Shown here piece by piece: positions 17,718-27,389 of a stretch of 64,000 nt of DNA. Source of the stretch: Prevotella sp. (GTDB taxonomy: Bacteria > Bacteroidota > Bacteroidia > Bacteroidales > Bacteroidaceae); contig JAFZVV010000012.1 in assembly GCA_017617615.1 (NCBI GenBank), positions 23,191 to 87,190 of the forward strand, in the 5' to 3' direction. The notes below the pieces were generated by a model, which saw only the letters and a list, made by a program, of their open reading frames with translations, did not search any database and was not told the DNA's origin. Both the position numbers and the translations under genes were made by a program. Each line of letters begins with the position of its first letter. Positions within the stretch are counted from its first letter, which is position 1.

Positions 17718-20624
17718 ATGAAAATACGACTGACCTTCATTGCCATGGCGTGCGCCATGACAATGACACTGGGCGCCAAAGACTACCACTACACCACCGT
17801 GCCCGGCGACTTGACACAGACCCGTATCTACAAGCTCGACAACGGGCTCACCGTCTACCTCTCCGTGAACAAGGAGAAGCCACGCCTGCAGGCCAATATC
17901 GCCGTCAGGACCGGCTCACGCAACGACCCCGCCGAGACCACCGGCCTTGCCCACTACCTGGAGCACCTGATGTTCAAAGGCACGAAGCAGTTTGGCGTGA
18001 CCGACCCCGTGGCCGAAGCCCCCTATCTCGACGATATCGAGGCTCGTTACGAGAAATACCGCAAGATGACCGACCCTGCCGAGCGCAAGCAGGCCTACCA
18101 TGAGATAGACAGTGTGTCGCAGCTCGCCGCCAAGTATTTCATCCCCAACGAGTATGATAAGCTGATGTCGGCCATCGGCAGCGAAGGCACCAATGCCTAT
18201 ACCAGCAACGACGTGACGTGCTATGTGGAGAACATCCCCTCGAACGAGATAGAAAACTGGGCACGCGTGCAGGCCGACCGTTTCCAAAACATGGTCATCC
18301 GTGGCTTCCACACCGAGCTTGAGGCCGTGTACGAGGAAAAGAACATCGGCATGGCACAAGACCAGCGTAAGATGTGGGAAGCCCTCTACGCCCTGCTCTT
18401 CCCCACCCACCCCTATGGCACGCAGACCACCATCGGCACGCAGGAGCACCTGAAGAACCCATCTATCACCAACATCAAGAACTATTTCCGCAACTACTAC
18501 GTGCCCAACAACGTTGCCATCTGCATGGCAGGTGACTTCGACCCCGATGAAGTGATTGCCATCATCGACAAGTATTTCGGCAACTGGAAACCCAACGCAC
18601 AGCTCAACGTCCCGCAGTTCGCCCCACAGGCAGCCATCACCTCGCCGCGCGATACCAGCGTGATAGGCAAGGAAGCCGAATACCTGATGATGGGATGGCG
18701 CTTCGGCAAGGCCAACTCCGGACAGGTAGACACGCTCAACATCATCAGCAGCGTGCTCGCCAATGGCAAGTGCGGACTGTTCGAGGTGGACCTTGAGCAG
18801 AAGATGCGGCTGATGTCGGCAGGCGCCTTTGCCGACGAGATGGCCGACTACTCGCCGTTCGTGCTCGTCGGCTACCCGAAAGACAACCAGAGTCTTGACG
18901 AAGTGCGCCAGTTGCTGCTCGAAGAGATGGGCAAGCTGCGACGCGGCGAGTTCAGCGACGACCTCATCCCCGCTGTGGTAAGCAACGCGAAGCTCAGTTT
19001 CTTCAAGTCGATACAGAACAACAGCAACAGGGCCAGCATGATGGTAAATGCCTTCATCAACCAGCAGTCATGGGAAGACGTGGCCAACTACGTGGAGCGC
19101 ATCTCCAAGATATCGAAGCAAGACGTGGTGAACTTTGCCAACAAGTATCTCGGTGACAACAACTATGTATGTGTATATAAACGCGTGGGCACCGACTCCA
19201 CACAGGTGAAAATAGACAAGCCCGAGATTACCGCCATACCCACCAACCGTGAGTTGACCAGCCAGTTCCTCAACGAAATCAAGAACGCCTATGTGAAACC
19301 CATCTCACCAAGGTTCCTCGACTTCGAGAAAGACCTCACCGTGGGAAAGACGAAGAAAGGACTGCCCCTGCTCTACAAGCACAACGAAGAAGACGGACTC
19401 TTCAACCTTACGTTCATGTATGACTTCGGCGAGGAGAGCGACCTCAACCTCAGCTACGGTCCCTCTTATCTCGACTATATCGGCACCGACAAGAAGAGCG
19501 TGAGCGACATCAAGCTCGACTTCTACAAGCTCGCCTGCAACTACTCCGTCAACGTAAACAGCTTCTACACCACCGTAAACCTCAACGGACTGAGCGAAAA
19601 CATGTCGGCAGCCCTTGCCCTCCTCGAAGACCTGCTGCAGAATGCCAAGGCCGATGCCGACTCCTACTCGCAACTCGTCGACCTCCTGATGAAGAGCCGT
19701 ATGGATGCCAAAAAGAACCAGAGTTCGAACTTCAGCGCACTGAGGAACTATGTCACCTACGGCACCTACAACCCCCAGCGCAACATGCTCAGCGAGGCAG
19801 AGCTACGTGCAGCCGACCCACAGCATTTCCTCAACCTCCTTGGAGGACTGAAGAACTACGAGCACACCGTGATGTACTATGGTCCGATGAGCGAGAAGGA
19901 GCTGAACAAGGTGCTGGGCAAGTACCATAAGACCAACAAGCGCCTGCTGCCCGTTCCCGCCGGCCGTGAATACATGGAGCAACTCACCCCCACCAACGAG
20001 GTGTATATCGCTCCCTACGAGGCAAAGAACATCTACATGATACAGTACCACAATGAGGGTAAGCACTTCAACCTGGACGAGGCACCCGTGCGTACGCTGT
20101 TCAACGAGTATTTCGGAGGAGGCATGAACACCATCGTGTTCCAGGAACTCCGTGAGAGCCGTGGCCTGGCCTACAGCGCCTCTGCCAACTACAGCACGCC
20201 CTTCCGCCTGAACCATCCCGAGTCGTTCCTTACCTACATCGTGTCGCAGAACGACAAGATGATGGACTGCATCAGCACTTTCAAGAGCATCATCGACACC
20301 ATCCCGCAGAGCCAGGCCGCCTTCGACATCGCCAAGCAGAGCGCGATAAAGAGCCTGCAGACCGCCCGCACGACGAAGTTCAGCATCCTCAGCAACTACT
20401 ACTGGGCAAAGAAACGCGGTTTCGACTTCGACCTCAACGAGCGCATCTACAACGCCCTTCCCGGTGTGACGCTGCAAGACATCGTCAATTTCGAGCGCAA
20501 GAACATGGTGGGCAAGACCTACAAGTACATCATCCTCGGCGACGAGAAGGAACTCGACATGAAAGCCCTGGAGAAGATTGGTCCGATACACCGCCTCAGC
20601 ACCGAGGAAATCTTCGGATACTAA
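17718..20624 (+). CDS. M16 family zinc metallopeptidase, secreted double-domain form
   Basis: A 968-residue protein with signal peptide (about 1-20). The N-terminal M16 domain has the inverted zinc motif HYLEH (79-83) and the downstream Glu in ELEAVYEEKN. The second half (about 540-968) is an inactive M16 partner with RESRGLAYSASANYS near the C-terminus. The two-in-one layout resembles pitrilysin-type enzymes, which degrade oligopeptides in a closed chamber. Periplasmic location is inferred from the signal. It follows the DUF4954 gene by 21 bases. Confidence 0.92.
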   Translation: MKIRLTFIAMACAMTMTLGAKDYHYTTVPGDLTQTRIYKLDNGLTVYLSVNKEKPRLQANIAVRTGSRNDPAETTGLAHYLEHLMFKGTKQFGVTDPVAEAPYLDDIEARYEKYRKMTDPAERKQAYHEIDSVSQLAAKYFIPNEYDKLMSAIGSEGTNAYTSNDVTCYVENIPSNEIENWARVQADRFQNMVIRGFHTELEAVYEEKNIGMAQDQRKMWEALYALLFPTHPYGTQTTIGTQEHLKNPSITNIKNYFRNYYVPNNVAICMAGDFDPDEVIAIIDKYFGNWKPNAQLNVPQFAPQAAITSPRDTSVIGKEAEYLMMGWRFGKANSGQVDTLNIISSVLANGKCGLFEVDLEQKMRLMSAGAFADEMADYSPFVLVGYPKDNQSLDEVRQLLLEEMGKLRRGEFSDDLIPAVVSNAKLSFFKSIQNNSNRASMMVNAFINQQSWEDVANYVERISKISKQDVVNFANKYLGDNNYVCVYKRVGTDSTQVKIDKPEITAIPTNRELTSQFLNEIKNAYVKPISPRFLDFEKDLTVGKTKKGLPLLYKHNEEDGLFNLTFMYDFGEESDLNLSYGPSYLDYIGTDKKSVSDIKLDFYKLACNYSVNVNSFYTTVNLNGLSENMSAALALLEDLLQNAKADADSYSQLVDLLMKSRMDAKKNQSSNFSALRNYVTYGTYNPQRNMLSEAELRAADPQHFLNLLGGLKNYEHTVMYYGPMSEKELNKVLGKYHKTNKRLLPVPAGREYMEQLTPTNEVYIAPYEAKNIYMIQYHNEGKHFNLDEAPVRTLFNEYFGGGMNTIVFQELRESRGLAYSASANYSTPFRLNHPESFLTYIVSQNDKMMDCISTFKSIIDTIPQSQAAFDIAKQSAIKSLQTARTTKFSILSNYYWAKKRGFDFDLNERIYNALPGVTLQDIVNFERKNMVGKTYKYIILGDEKELDMKALEKIGPIHRLSTEEIFGY

Positions 20625-20727
20625 CACGGAATGAAGCATCCAGTTCTGGAATTACCGGATGAAAGGATGATGTCTTACAAAAAAAGAAGATAACCAAAGC
20701 ATATCCACCTTATAAATCCAAAACATT

Positions 20728-22374
20728 ATGGCAAAAACACCCGAATTCAAGTATGCACCCATGTTCCAGTTGGGTGAAGACAAGACCGAGTACCGCCTGC
20801 TGACCAAAGAAGGCGTCAGCGTGGGCGAGTTCGAAGGCCATCCCATGCTCAAGGTGAGCAAGGAAGCCCTTACCCTCCTGGCCCAGCAAGCCTTCCACGA
20901 CTGCGAATTCATGCTCCGCCGCGAGCACAACGCGCAAGTGGCCGCCATCCTCACCGACCCTGAGGCAAGCGAGAACGACAAATACGTGGCCCTGCAGTTC
21001 CTCCGCAATGCAGAGACATCGGTGAAAGGCATACTCCCCTTCTGCCAGGACACCGGCACCGCCATCATCCACGGCGAGAAAGGACAACAAGTGTGGACCG
21101 GGTTTGAGGACGAGGAGGCGCTGAGCCTCGGTGTCTACAACACCTATACCGAGGACAACCTGCGCTACTCGCAGAATGCCCCGCTCAACATGTACGACGA
21201 GGTGAACACCCGCTGCAACCTGCCTGCCCAGATCGACATCGAGGCCGTGGAAGGTATGGAATACCGTTTCGTGATGGTGGCCAAAGGCGGTGGCTCTGCC
21301 AACAAGACCTACTTCTACCCCATGACGAAAGCCACGATACAGAACGAGGGCACCCTGCTTCCCTTCCTCGTAGAGAAGATGAAGTCGCTCGGCACAGCTG
21401 CCTGCCCGCCCTACCACATCGCCTTCGTCATCGGCGGCACGTCGGCAGAGAAGAACCTGCTCACCGTGAAGCTCGCCAGCATCAAGTACTACGACAACCT
21501 GCCCACCACGGGTGATGAGACAGGCCGTGCCTTCCGCGACATCGACCTGGAGGCAAAACTCCTCGAAGAGGCCCATAAGATTGGCCTCGGTGCACAGTTC
21601 GGCGGCAAGCATCTCGCCCACGACATCCGTGTGGTACGTCTTCCCCGCCATGGTGCCTCCTGCCCCATCGGCATGGGCGTGTCGTGCTCTGCCGACCGCA
21701 ACATCAAGGCGAAGATCAACGCCGACGGCGTGTGGCTCGAGAAGATGGACGACAACCCCACCGAGCTTATTCCAGAAGAGATGCGCCAGGCCGGCGAGGG
21801 TGGCGACGCCATCGTCATCGACCTCGACAAGGGCATCGACTCCGTGCGCGCCGAGTTGTCGAAATATCCCGTGAGTACCCGTGTGAACCTGAAGGGCACC
21901 ATCATCGTGGCCCGCGACATTGCCCACGCCAAGCTCAAGGCCCGTCTTGATGCCGGCGAGGAGATGCCCGCCTACTTCAAGGACCACCCCATCCTCTATG
22001 CCGGACCGGCAAAGACTCCCGCAGGCTATCCTTGCGGTTCGATGGGCCCCACCACAGCCAACCGCATGGACCCGTACGTAGACGAGTTCCAGGACCATGG
22101 TGCCTCGCTGGTGATGATAGCCAAGGGTAACCGCACCCAGGAAGTCACCGATGCTTGCAAGAAGCATGGCGGATTCTACCTCGGTTCGATAGGTGGTGCT
22201 GCCGCCGTGCTCTCGCAGTCGAGCATCAAGTCGATAGAATGTGTGGAATATCCCGAGCTGGGCATGGAAGCAATATGGAAAATCGTTGTCGACGACTTCC
22301 CCGCCTTCATCCTCGTGGATGACAAGGGCAATGACTTCTTCAAGCAGCTCAAGCCCTGGGCACCATGTAAATAA
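20728..22374 (+). CDS. Class I fumarate hydratase (iron-sulfur)
   Basis: A 548-residue class I fumarase with the N-terminal [10 protein letters not shown] carrying a cluster Cys, [63 protein letters not shown], and the C-terminal domain [22 protein letters not shown]. These enzymes carry an oxygen-sensitive 4Fe-4S cluster and interconvert malate and fumarate in the cytoplasm. In Prevotella this is a step on the route to succinate, matching the two C4-dicarboxylate carriers at 52163 and 53644. It is the last gene on this strand before a convergent junction. Confidence 0.95.
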   Translation: MAKTPEFKYAPMFQLGEDKTEYRLLTKEGVSVGEFEGHPMLKVSKEALTLLAQQAFHDCEFMLRREHNAQVAAILTDPEASENDKYVALQFLRNAETSVKGILPFCQDTGTAIIHGEKGQQVWTGFEDEEALSLGVYNTYTEDNLRYSQNAPLNMYDEVNTRCNLPAQIDIEAVEGMEYRFVMVAKGGGSANKTYFYPMTKATIQNEGTLLPFLVEKMKSLGTAACPPYHIAFVIGGTSAEKNLLTVKLASIKYYDNLPTTGDETGRAFRDIDLEAKLLEEAHKIGLGAQFGGKHLAHDIRVVRLPRHGASCPIGMGVSCSADRNIKAKINADGVWLEKMDDNPTELIPEEMRQAGEGGDAIVIDLDKGIDSVRAELSKYPVSTRVNLKGTIIVARDIAHAKLKARLDAGEEMPAYFKDHPILYAGPAKTPAGYPCGSMGPTTANRMDPYVDEFQDHGASLVMIAKGNRTQEVTDACKKHGGFYLGSIGGAAAVLSQSSIKSIECVEYPELGMEAIWKIVVDDFPAFILVDDKGNDFFKQLKPWAPCK

Positions 22375-22390
22375 AGCCTAAGGGCTTTAA

Positions 22391-22430
22391 GGACTTTAGG
22401 GGCCTTAGAGTCGTTGTACAGCCCATAGAG
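22391..22430 (+). repeat. Convergent-junction repeat, copy A
   Basis: The block GGACTTTAGGGGCCTTAGAG, then TCGTTGTACAGCCCATAGAG. It matches 50168-50210 closely. Relatives lie at 35-100 and more weakly at 35725-35768. All copies sit downstream of gene ends, and three of the four lie between two convergent genes. Surrounding text is full of CTTAAGG-type words. Confidence 0.5.
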
Positions 22431-22519
22431 ACTCAAAGCATTTGGATCTTAAGAGTCTAAGCATTCGGCTCTAAGACCTTAAGCACCTTAAGGTCTTTAA
22501 GAACCATATAAGCTTTTAC

Positions 22520-22549
22520 AGCAGGCATGGCATTAGGCGATGCCTGCTG
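22520..22549. terminator. Hairpin between fumarase and portal-like gene
   Basis: AGCAGGCAT (22520-22528) pairs with ATGCCTGCT (22540-22548). The right arm overlaps the last codons of the portal-like gene on the other strand. The T tract is weak, so termination is less certain than at other hairpins. Confidence 0.45.
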
Positions 22550-24068
22550 TTTCTGTATCGCCAACAACGAACTGTTTCAGGTTGCTCACGTCCTTGCGCT
22601 CCGCCTCGTCGAGGAAACTGCGGAAACTATCGAGCAAGTCGAGCTGCGACACCGATGCGTTATGTGTCTGTTGTTCGAAGAGCTTGCCACTCACGCTGGC
22701 TCCTTCCGCCTTGCCCTGCAATGCCCCGTTTACTCCCGAGATGTCTTCCATGAATGCGAGCTGCGTGTTGAGCAGTTCGCTGATGCCCACGTTTACCGCA
22801 TTCGCAGCCACCTGCTGCGGAAGCAAGGCACCGTTGCGGGTCTTCACGGGGATGACCCCGTTGAAGAGCGCCCACTGGCTTGCGATATCATCGATGGTGT
22901 ATCCGTCGGGGATACTCTCTTCGGGCACGAGGAGCACGCCTTTTGCCGAGGACCTCATCACCCAGTCGTAGAGCGTGATAAGTCTGTTGGTATAGCGCTG
23001 CTGGTCGATGATGTCGGCAACAAACGAGTGTATCTCTCCATCGACGTAAGGATAGGCCTTGAACACATACGGGTGTTTACGATGAGCATAGGGTGACCTG
23101 CCCTCAGAGAGCACGTCGCCGAAAGGCGTGAGGTAATAATACCGCCATTCGTCGGTCATCATCCACTGCGTATGTATAAGCGCCACGGCATCGGCAGGCC
23201 TTCCCGCAGCAGCAGCCATGTCGTGCCGCCATTGGTTCACCGCCTCCACGTCGGCCACGGCAGCCACGTCGGTAAGAAAGAGTTGTCCGGTAGCTGTGTC
23301 ATGACAGAGATATCCCGGCCGCCTTTCCCTCCGCCACAGTTCGTAGACGCGGCATGCCGCAGGGTTTGCCGGTGTTCGGAATGCCTTTGCCATGGACCTC
23401 GCCGCTGCAAAGTAGTCGGTGGTCCGTGTCAATCGCTCGGCATAAGTCTCCGGAGCGTAGATATCGGCGAGCCTCGCGCAGTCGGCGGCATCGGTGGCAA
23501 ACTCCGCACAGAGTGTGTCGAAAGCGAGGTCGTGTATCTCTCCCACCAGCCCCACGTCCCATCCCCGTGTGTCGCGGTAGGCAGTGTCGATGATGAATCG
23601 TGCCGGCGACACGTTGTCGGTGAAGCATTCCCGTCGGCCCTGCCTCTCGCCAAAGGTCTTCCGCTGCACCGTCATGCCCGAGATGAGGAATTCCTCGAGT
23701 GCCCGTGCATTGAGTTCACACATGTCATTGAGGCGCCGCATCCTGCCGAGGGCCTCACGCAACACGGCATCCTCGCCGCTGAGCCGTTCAACTGCACCTT
23801 CCGTCGCAGCGTCGTGTTGCTGGCGGTAGAGTCCGAGGACCTGTTTCACCAATCGCCTGATCAAGTTGTTTTTCAGCGGTTCGCTGCCCATGCTGCGAAT
23901 ATACTGTTCTTCCCTTACCCATTGCCCCTCCATCATCACGAGGTCGCCCCACTGGTCGCCATAGCAGTAGCGTTTGCATCGTTCGCGGCGACGACGGAAG
24001 TCGGCTGCATTTTCCCAGTAGCGCTGTGCTTCTTCGAGCAATGCTTCATTTTTCGTAAATCTCTCCAT
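22533..24068 (-). CDS. Phage portal-like protein, isolated
   Basis: A 511-residue protein resembling P22-type portal proteins of tailed phages. The start, ALLEEAQRYWENAADFRRRRERCKR followed by YCYGDQWGD, leads into EEQYIRSMGSEPLKNNLIRRLVKQVLG, a mid-protein DNVSPARFIIDTAYRD block, and a long C-terminal helical stem (FVADIIDQQRYTNRLITLYDWVM ... LFEQQTHNASVSQLDLLDSF) as expected for the wing and stem. No terminase, capsid, tail or integrase gene lies nearby. The frame is intact and the composition like its neighbours, arguing against fresh decay. It may be a prophage remnant or a domesticated gene. Confidence 0.6.
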   Translation of the reverse strand: MERFTKNEALLEEAQRYWENAADFRRRRERCKRYCYGDQWGDLVMMEGQWVREEQYIRSMGSEPLKNNLIRRLVKQVLGLYRQQHDAATEGAVERLSGEDAVLREALGRMRRLNDMCELNARALEEFLISGMTVQRKTFGERQGRRECFTDNVSPARFIIDTAYRDTRGWDVGLVGEIHDLAFDTLCAEFATDAADCARLADIYAPETYAERLTRTTDYFAAARSMAKAFRTPANPAACRVYELWRRERRPGYLCHDTATGQLFLTDVAAVADVEAVNQWRHDMAAAAGRPADAVALIHTQWMMTDEWRYYYLTPFGDVLSEGRSPYAHRKHPYVFKAYPYVDGEIHSFVADIIDQQRYTNRLITLYDWVMRSSAKGVLLVPEESIPDGYTIDDIASQWALFNGVIPVKTRNGALLPQQVAANAVNVGISELLNTQLAFMEDISGVNGALQGKAEGASVSGKLFEQQTHNASVSQLDLLDSFRSFLDEAERKDVSNLKQFVVGDTETAGIA

Positions 24069-24271
24069 GTGTTAATCTATTTTTTCAGCAAAAATACATC
24101 TTGTAGTATTTTCAGGCATGGCATTTTCACGGAGTTGGCACATCAAGCAAGGCAAATCTCCAGAAGGTCATAACAAATTGTCAGTAAAAGATTTACAATT
24201 TGATTTTTAACGTCGCTAATATGTTTACATTTTGAAGATATTAACGCAAATTAACGACGATTTAGACATTT

Positions 24272-24285
24272 AATGCGTATTTTTG
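24272..24285 (+). promoter_or_regulatory. Possible promoter of the small XRE gene
   Basis: TATTTTTG at about 24277-24284 matches the -7 box in an AT-rich region. The leader to the TTG start at 24356 is about 65 bases. No good -33 element is seen. Confidence 0.35.
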
Positions 24286-24355
24286 CGAAGAAGAAAACTA
24301 GATGACGGGCTAACCACCAGACTCTTCCATCACTAACCTTATAAAAAATCATATT

Positions 24356-24577
24356 TTGGTACACATTGGAGAATTAATCAAACAGACATTGAAACAAAGG
24401 CGAAAGTCGGTGGTCTGGTTTGCAGGAGAATTGTCATGCAGCCGCACCAACGTATATAAGATATTCTCGAAACAATCTATCGATACGAACGATTTGCTGA
24501 GGATTTCCAGAATACTTGACTACGATTTCTTTGTACTTTACAGCAATGAGCTACGCCTTCTAAAAAGTGGACAATGA
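24356..24577 (+). CDS. Small XRE-type HTH DNA-binding protein
   Basis: A 73-residue protein with a helix-turn-helix at about 14-50 (TLKQRRKSVVWFAGELSCSRTNVYKIFSKQSID), followed by LLRISRILDYDFFVLYS. This short family, often starting (V/I)HIGxLIK, is common in Bacteroidetes chromosomes and probably acts as a transcription factor. The start is taken as TTG at 24356 because no in-frame ATG lies before the conserved VHIG. It is divergent from the portal-like gene, with 287 bases between them. Confidence 0.65.
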   Translation: MVHIGELIKQTLKQRRKSVVWFAGELSCSRTNVYKIFSKQSIDTNDLLRISRILDYDFFVLYSNELRLLKSGQ

Positions 24578-24675
24578 TTTTCACAAACGAGTAAACAAGA
24601 ACACGAGCATGCCATCGGTCTGAAGGTATGCTTGTTTTTTTTTGCAAAAAAGTTGCAAAGTACATTTTGTTTTTG

Positions 24676-24683
24676 TACTTTTG
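24676..24683 (+). promoter_or_regulatory. Promoter of the lipoprotein gene (TACTTTTG)
   Basis: A -7 match about 100 bases upstream of the chosen ATG at 24786. An upstream in-frame ATG at 24687 falls almost at the predicted transcript start. Confidence 0.45.
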
Positions 24684-24785
24684 CCCATGCATAGCATCAT
24701 AGCATCATCGGACATGGTATTCACATTGTCGAACATGATGTGGTTGTGCTACTGCTCAGCGAGAAAACGCAGATTGGAAATGTAT

Positions 24786-25154
24786 ATGAAACGTTGTGCC
24801 TTTGCGGCAGCCCTCGTGCTGTTGCTCATGGGATGTGTGGAGAAGAAGACCACCATCGGTCAGGCAGAATTCAAGGACAAGAAAGTGTTTGTTGACGACG
24901 CTCCCTTTACCGGTGAGGTATGGAGTGACGACGGCAAGACGTGGTGTCTGGAGTCTGAAGCCGGCGAGATGGTAGGATTCACCCTTTACCATACCAATGA
25001 GAACAAGGCGCTTACCCTCTCCGCCCCCGACTCCCTGAAGGCCTACGCAGAGAATGGCGAGGAGATTTCCCTCGACTCCTTCAACAATGCCTACAAGTCT
25101 CTTGCCAGGGAGGTTCCTGAATTGGCTGGTCTCATCAAAGGAAGCACAGAATAA
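24786..25154 (+). CDS. Hypothetical lipoprotein
   Basis: A 122-residue protein starting MKRCAFAAALVLLLMGC, a lipoprotein signal with lipobox LLMGC (Cys17). The mature part contains FKDKKVFVDDAPFTGEVWSDDGKTW, which resembles a MORN-like or toxin-antitoxin-type FxGxxW strand pair, then a helical C-terminus. The frame is open from 24642, but the start at 24786 gives a proper signal sequence. It is followed 8 bases later by the anchored coiled-coil protein at 25163, so the two likely form an operon. Function unknown. Confidence 0.65.
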   Translation: MKRCAFAAALVLLLMGCVEKKTTIGQAEFKDKKVFVDDAPFTGEVWSDDGKTWCLESEAGEMVGFTLYHTNENKALTLSAPDSLKAYAENGEEISLDSFNNAYKSLAREVPELAGLIKGSTE

Positions 25155-25162
25155 CCTTCTGC

Positions 25163-25894
25163 ATGAAAAAAGCTTTTATCATCATAGTCATCCTCATGCT
25201 TGCCGCTGGTGGTGCCGGATGGTATTACTACGACAGGGAACAGAAGCGTGAGGCTGCGGAGCGTGCCGCCCACGACTCCATCCGCCGCGCGCGTGATTTG
25301 GAGAATGCCCGTCTGGCCGCCCTCGACCAGGCCCGCCGCGACTCCCTGAATGCCTATGAGAAGACCCATTCGCCTGCCGTTATCCGCGAGGCGCTGATGA
25401 AGCTGCTTGCCGACGAAGTGATGAACGGCCGCAATAAGATGAGCGGTGATAACTGGACGGAGCGAATCAAGATATTGCGTGAGCAATGCGAGAACGTCAT
25501 CGCCTACAACAAGGGCAACGATGCCGACTCCGTGTTCCGCGCTTTCAGTTTCAGGGGTCTGATGGGTGACGACGTACGCATTCTCTCCGACAGTGTGACT
25601 AAAGTGTATTATGTGTCGCAAGATTCGGCGTGGGCCGACGTGCATTTCAAGATACAGGACTATCCCGAAGGGCAGGATGTCACCTATAAGTTGCTCTTCT
25701 ATGACGGCAGATGGATTCTCGACGACTTCATCTTCGACTATGACGATGGGGAGCGGGTGATAGAGTCGGAAGAAATGAAATGGTTTATCGACTATTACGG
25801 TGAGCCTTCCGGTGATGCAGGAGCCCCTGCGGAGAAGCCGAGTGCGACAAAGCCGAGGGAGGTAGCGCCTTCCGCGGACACGAAAAAGAAATAG
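25163..25894 (+). CDS. Hypothetical membrane-anchored coiled-coil protein
   Basis: A 243-residue protein with one N-terminal membrane helix (about 4-20), then a charged coiled coil (about 25-70, REQKREAAERAAHDSIRRARD), then a compact domain (about 75-215) with several aromatic strands (DVTYKLLFYDGRWILDDFIFDYDDG) similar in feel to DUF3828 or NTF2-like folds. The tail is Pro/Ala/Lys-rich. The protein is expected to face the periplasm. It lies 8 bases behind the lipoprotein gene and is followed by a strong terminator. Confidence 0.6.
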   Translation: MKKAFIIIVILMLAAGGAGWYYYDREQKREAAERAAHDSIRRARDLENARLAALDQARRDSLNAYEKTHSPAVIREALMKLLADEVMNGRNKMSGDNWTERIKILREQCENVIAYNKGNDADSVFRAFSFRGLMGDDVRILSDSVTKVYYVSQDSAWADVHFKIQDYPEGQDVTYKLLFYDGRWILDDFIFDYDDGERVIESEEMKWFIDYYGEPSGDAGAPAEKPSATKPREVAPSADTKKK

Positions 25895-25957
25895 TTTTGG
25901 GCCTTTTAGGCAGTTCATTATAAAGAATAACCATCCATTCATTCTTTATCTATAGGA

Positions 25958-26005
25958 GAGCGGCTGTGATGGGGGCAACCCCACTCACGGCCGCTCGATT
26001 TTTGT
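25958..26005 (+). terminator. Strong terminator between convergent genes
   Basis: GAGCGGCTGTGA...GGGG pairs with CCCC...TCACGGCCGCTC (25958-25996) with one G-T pair and small mismatches, followed by GATTTTTG. Confidence 0.75.
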
Positions 26006-26093
26006 ACATCTGCCACCTATATAAACAGAAATACAGAGATACAGAGAATGAAAATCCCCGTATCCCTGTATAGGAATATTGATGTCGGACGAA

Positions 26094-26540
26094 TCAGTCG
26101 TTCTTCACCAGCACGACCTCGGCCTTTCTCAACAGTTTCTCTTTCCTGTAGAATCCGTCGCGCTTGATTCTCAACACAGTACCCTCCTCTTTCTCGTCGT
26201 CGGGTTCAGTGCCCACGATTTGCGCTTTCGAGGCATCCATTACCCCATTGGGGAAGTCTACCTTCTTCACACCATAACGCTCGAGCACCTCGAGGAGTTT
26301 CTCCTTTGCAGTGAGCAGTCGGTCGATGGCTCCCTTGCAGATGCGGCTTTGGTCAAGTCCCCGCTCATGGATGCTGTCTTCTGCCCATTCAAAGGCTTCA
26401 AGCACCTGCAGGAAATCCTTGCATATTTCCCCCACTTGGTTGTCGCTCGACTGTTCCTGTGTGGAAATCCAATTATTCAGACGGATATTATCTTCGAAAA
26501 TCTTCTGGATCTCTTCTCTTAAATCATCGATTTTACTCAT
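26094..26540 (-). CDS. GrpE-like nucleotide-exchange factor, short divergent form
   Basis: A 148-residue protein. An N-terminal coiled coil (about 1-35) is followed by FLQVLEAFEWAEDSI and LLEVLERYGVKKVDF, then GTVLRIKRDGFYRKEKLLRKAEVVLVKN, which matches the GrpE C-terminal beta domain. The usual HEAV-containing segment is replaced by MDASKAQIV. It is shorter and more divergent than housekeeping GrpE, and no dnaJ or dnaK lies near. The gene starts 16 bases after the zinc-ribbon/LysM gene ends, on the same strand, so the two are likely co-expressed and may serve a specialised Hsp70. Confidence 0.65.
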   Translation of the reverse strand: MSKIDDLREEIQKIFEDNIRLNNWISTQEQSSDNQVGEICKDFLQVLEAFEWAEDSIHERGLDQSRICKGAIDRLLTAKEKLLEVLERYGVKKVDFPNGVMDASKAQIVGTEPDDEKEEGTVLRIKRDGFYRKEKLLRKAEVVLVKND

Positions 26541-26556
26541 AAGACGGCGTTGTTAG

Positions 26557-27171
26557 TTATTTCACGAGGATTTGCTGTCCAATCTCAAGGTGCTCGGTAG
26601 GTTTCATGCCATTCATCCTGGCTATCTCCTCGTCTTTCACCTTTCCCTTGTATAGTTTCTGTGAGATGCCCCACCAAGAGTCACCTTTCTTCACGGTGTA
26701 GTATTTCTTCCCGTCTTTCACGGTCACCTTGTCGGCAGGAGCAGTCACGCTCTCTGTGCTTTGTGCCTGGGCATCGTCGGCAGCAGCCGTCTTTGCCTCT
26801 TCTGTCTTCTGGGCCTTCTCATCATCGGCCGTGGCTGTCTTTACCTCGGCTGTGACAGCTACGGGATTGTTTATCCGCTCATGAAGTGCGGCGATGGAGT
26901 CTTCGAGCAGCGACACACGCTCTTTAGCCTCAGCAGCCGAGGCTTCTGGATTCTTGGTGAAATACAAGAGTGCGAAGAGTGCGGCGAGGGCGAAGCCGAG
27001 TATGGCGAGAGGTTTCCATTTTGCGGATGTTACGCCGCTGCCAGCCTCTATTTCATTGAGGAGCCTGAAGACCTTCAGGTCACTTCCACAATCAGGACAC
27101 CTTACTACTCCCTTGGTGTAGTCAGGAATGTCATTTCTCCCACAGACGGGGCATTTCGTACTATCTGTCAT
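26557..27171 (-). CDS. Zinc-ribbon, single-helix membrane protein with C-terminal LysM
   Basis: A 204-residue protein. At the N-terminus, CPVCG and CPDCG (about 8-28) form a zinc ribbon. A membrane helix (about 50-68, LAILGFALAALFALLYF) follows, then an Ala/Thr/Glu-rich linker, then a LysM domain (about 155-204, YYTVKKGDSWWGISQKLY). The domain order puts the zinc ribbon in the cytoplasm and LysM on the peptidoglycan side. Upstream, TATCTTTG at 27216-27223 is a good promoter. Pairing with a GrpE-like protein is unusual. Confidence 0.7.
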   Translation of the reverse strand: MTDSTKCPVCGRNDIPDYTKGVVRCPDCGSDLKVFRLLNEIEAGSGVTSAKWKPLAILGFALAALFALLYFTKNPEASAAEAKERVSLLEDSIAALHERINNPVAVTAEVKTATADDEKAQKTEEAKTAAADDAQAQSTESVTAPADKVTVKDGKKYYTVKKGDSWWGISQKLYKGKVKDEEIARMNGMKPTEHLEIGQQILVK

Positions 27172-27215
27172 AATCTATCTACTAATATCGGCAGTGCCGT
27201 TTCCAAAAATCGCCC

Positions 27216-27223
27216 CAAAGATA
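27216..27223 (-). promoter_or_regulatory. Promoter of the LysM/GrpE-like pair
   Basis: TATCTTTG on the minus strand, about 45 bases before the ATG at 27171. Confidence 0.5.
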
Positions 27224-27389
27224 CAATTTATTTTTCACATTCCATTCATTTTTTGAAGAAATGTTTTGATTTTAAGCAACTTCGCCGTTTTAGTAGCCAA
27301 TAATCCCACGTTACCTCTGTTCCGCTATCCGAAGAAAAAGGGATATAAAAGGAAAGAAGTTTTGACTTCCCTACCTGTGAAAGTAGAAA

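Noticed and set aside
20710..22167. 485-codon open frame on the minus strand
   Set aside because: It lies wholly opposite the fumarase gene and has His/Val/Gly-rich shadow composition typical of an antisense frame.
22533..24577. A complete prophage around the portal-like gene
   Set aside because: Flanking genes are fumarase and small unrelated proteins; no integrase, terminase, capsid or attachment repeats are visible.
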